64,000 nucleotides of DNA. It comes from Sedimentitalea nanhaiensis DSM 24252. GTDB taxonomy: Bacteria > Pseudomonadota > Alphaproteobacteria > Rhodobacterales > Rhodobacteraceae. Positions 63,847 to 64,000 of this stretch are shown piece by piece; within the stretch, counting starts at the first letter, position 1; every line of letters begins with the position of its first letter. The DNA lies in the NCBI RefSeq assembly GCF_000473225.1, contig NZ_KI421510.1:8822-72821 (forward strand), read 5' to 3'. The notes under the pieces were generated by a model. It was not told the DNA's origin and made no database searches. It saw only the letters and a list, made by a program, of their open reading frames with translations. The position numbers and the translations under genes are program-made.

Positions 63847-64000
63847 ATGGCTCAACCGCTCAAGGATATCCTGGTGCTGGATTTCAGCACACTTCTTCCC
63901 GGTCCGATGGCGACGCTCATGCTGTCCGAGGCTGGCGCCGAAGTGATCAAGTTCGAACGGCCCGGAGCCGGCGAGGACGCGCGCCACACGGAGCCAAAGA
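63847..64000 (+). CDS. CaiB/BaiF-type CoA transferase, third copy (runs off the window)
   Basis: 51 residues visible: MAQPLKDILVLDFSTLLPGP then MATLMLSEAGAEVIKFERPG, the typical N terminus of family III CoA transferases and alpha-methylacyl-CoA racemases. It starts 10 bp after the MaoC stop in the same operon. The racemase alternative cannot be excluded on this short fragment. Confidence 0.8.
   Translation, partial: MAQPLKDILVLDFSTLLPGPMATLMLSEAGAEVIKFERPGAGEDARHTEPK

Overview
The window looks like part of a plasmid, megaplasmid or chromid from a high-GC alphaproteobacterium, most likely of the Rhodobacteraceae. The reasons are a complete repABC replication/partition operon, a dense set of alphaproteobacterial insertion sequences (IS21, IS66, IS256 and IS3 families), three toxin-antitoxin loci close to the replicon, and a long accessory catabolic region. 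I see no rRNA, tRNA or CRISPR array.

Layout. (1) 1-2.2 kb: an IS21 element sits inside an IS66 element, which itself interrupts a DUF6035/CoiA-like nuclease gene. (2) 2.2-5.0 kb: that nuclease gene is the last of a three-gene operon with start/stop overlaps (DUF1403, ScpB-like kite protein, DUF6035 nuclease), divergent from a tyrosine recombinase that carries an 11-7-11 bp crossover-like site just upstream. (3) 5.0-13.7 kb: the replicon segment, bounded by 446-bp inverted repeats that each carry a damaged serine recombinase. Inside lie YhaV/PrlF, RES/Xre and repABC with two 16-bp palindromes beside repC. (4) 13.8-15.7 kb: parD and a parE gene split by an IS256-family element. (5) 15.6-43 kb: a resistance/detoxification island bounded by two IS256 copies in the same orientation. 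It holds remnants of a TetR-RND locus and an integrase, an HlyD/RbbA/YhhJ ABC exporter operon with a patatin lipoprotein, MarR-EmrAB, an FAD amine oxidase/cupin/Tat-exported molybdenum hydroxylase operon, an HxlR-controlled DoxX/extradiol dioxygenase/QorB/GST operon that looks like quinone or electrophile detoxification, TetR regulators with an RND pump, an IS3 element and an IS66 remnant. (6) 44.4-64 kb: a catabolic region for an imported carboxylic acid. It holds a truncated acyl-CoA dehydrogenase, an SDR, a branched-chain-amino-acid-type ABC importer with an acyl-CoA ligase inside the operon and two duplicated binding proteins, two crotonases, EtfBA, a long-chain-type acyl-CoA dehydrogenase, three CaiB-type CoA transferases, a DUF35 protein, a thiolase-like protein and a MaoC hydratase.

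How it fits together. In the catabolic region the acid would be imported, activated by the ligase, dehydrogenated by acyl-CoA dehydrogenase with EtfBA, hydrated by crotonase or MaoC, and cleaved. The thiolase-like protein lacks the nucleophilic cysteine and lies between DUF35 and MaoC, which suggests retro-aldol cleavage as in steroid side-chain degradation. A palindrome of the form CTAAC-N4-GTTAG lies before the SDR and in the CaiB/DUF35 divergent promoter, with a weaker match before the acyl-CoA dehydrogenase, so one regulator outside the window may control all of it.

The most novel candidates are the DUF1403-ScpB-DUF6035 operon (kite protein plus nuclease, with no SMC in the window), the possibly invertible replicon segment, and the Cys-less thiolase/DUF35/MaoC module. 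All functions are inferred from reading the sequence; no database search was run.
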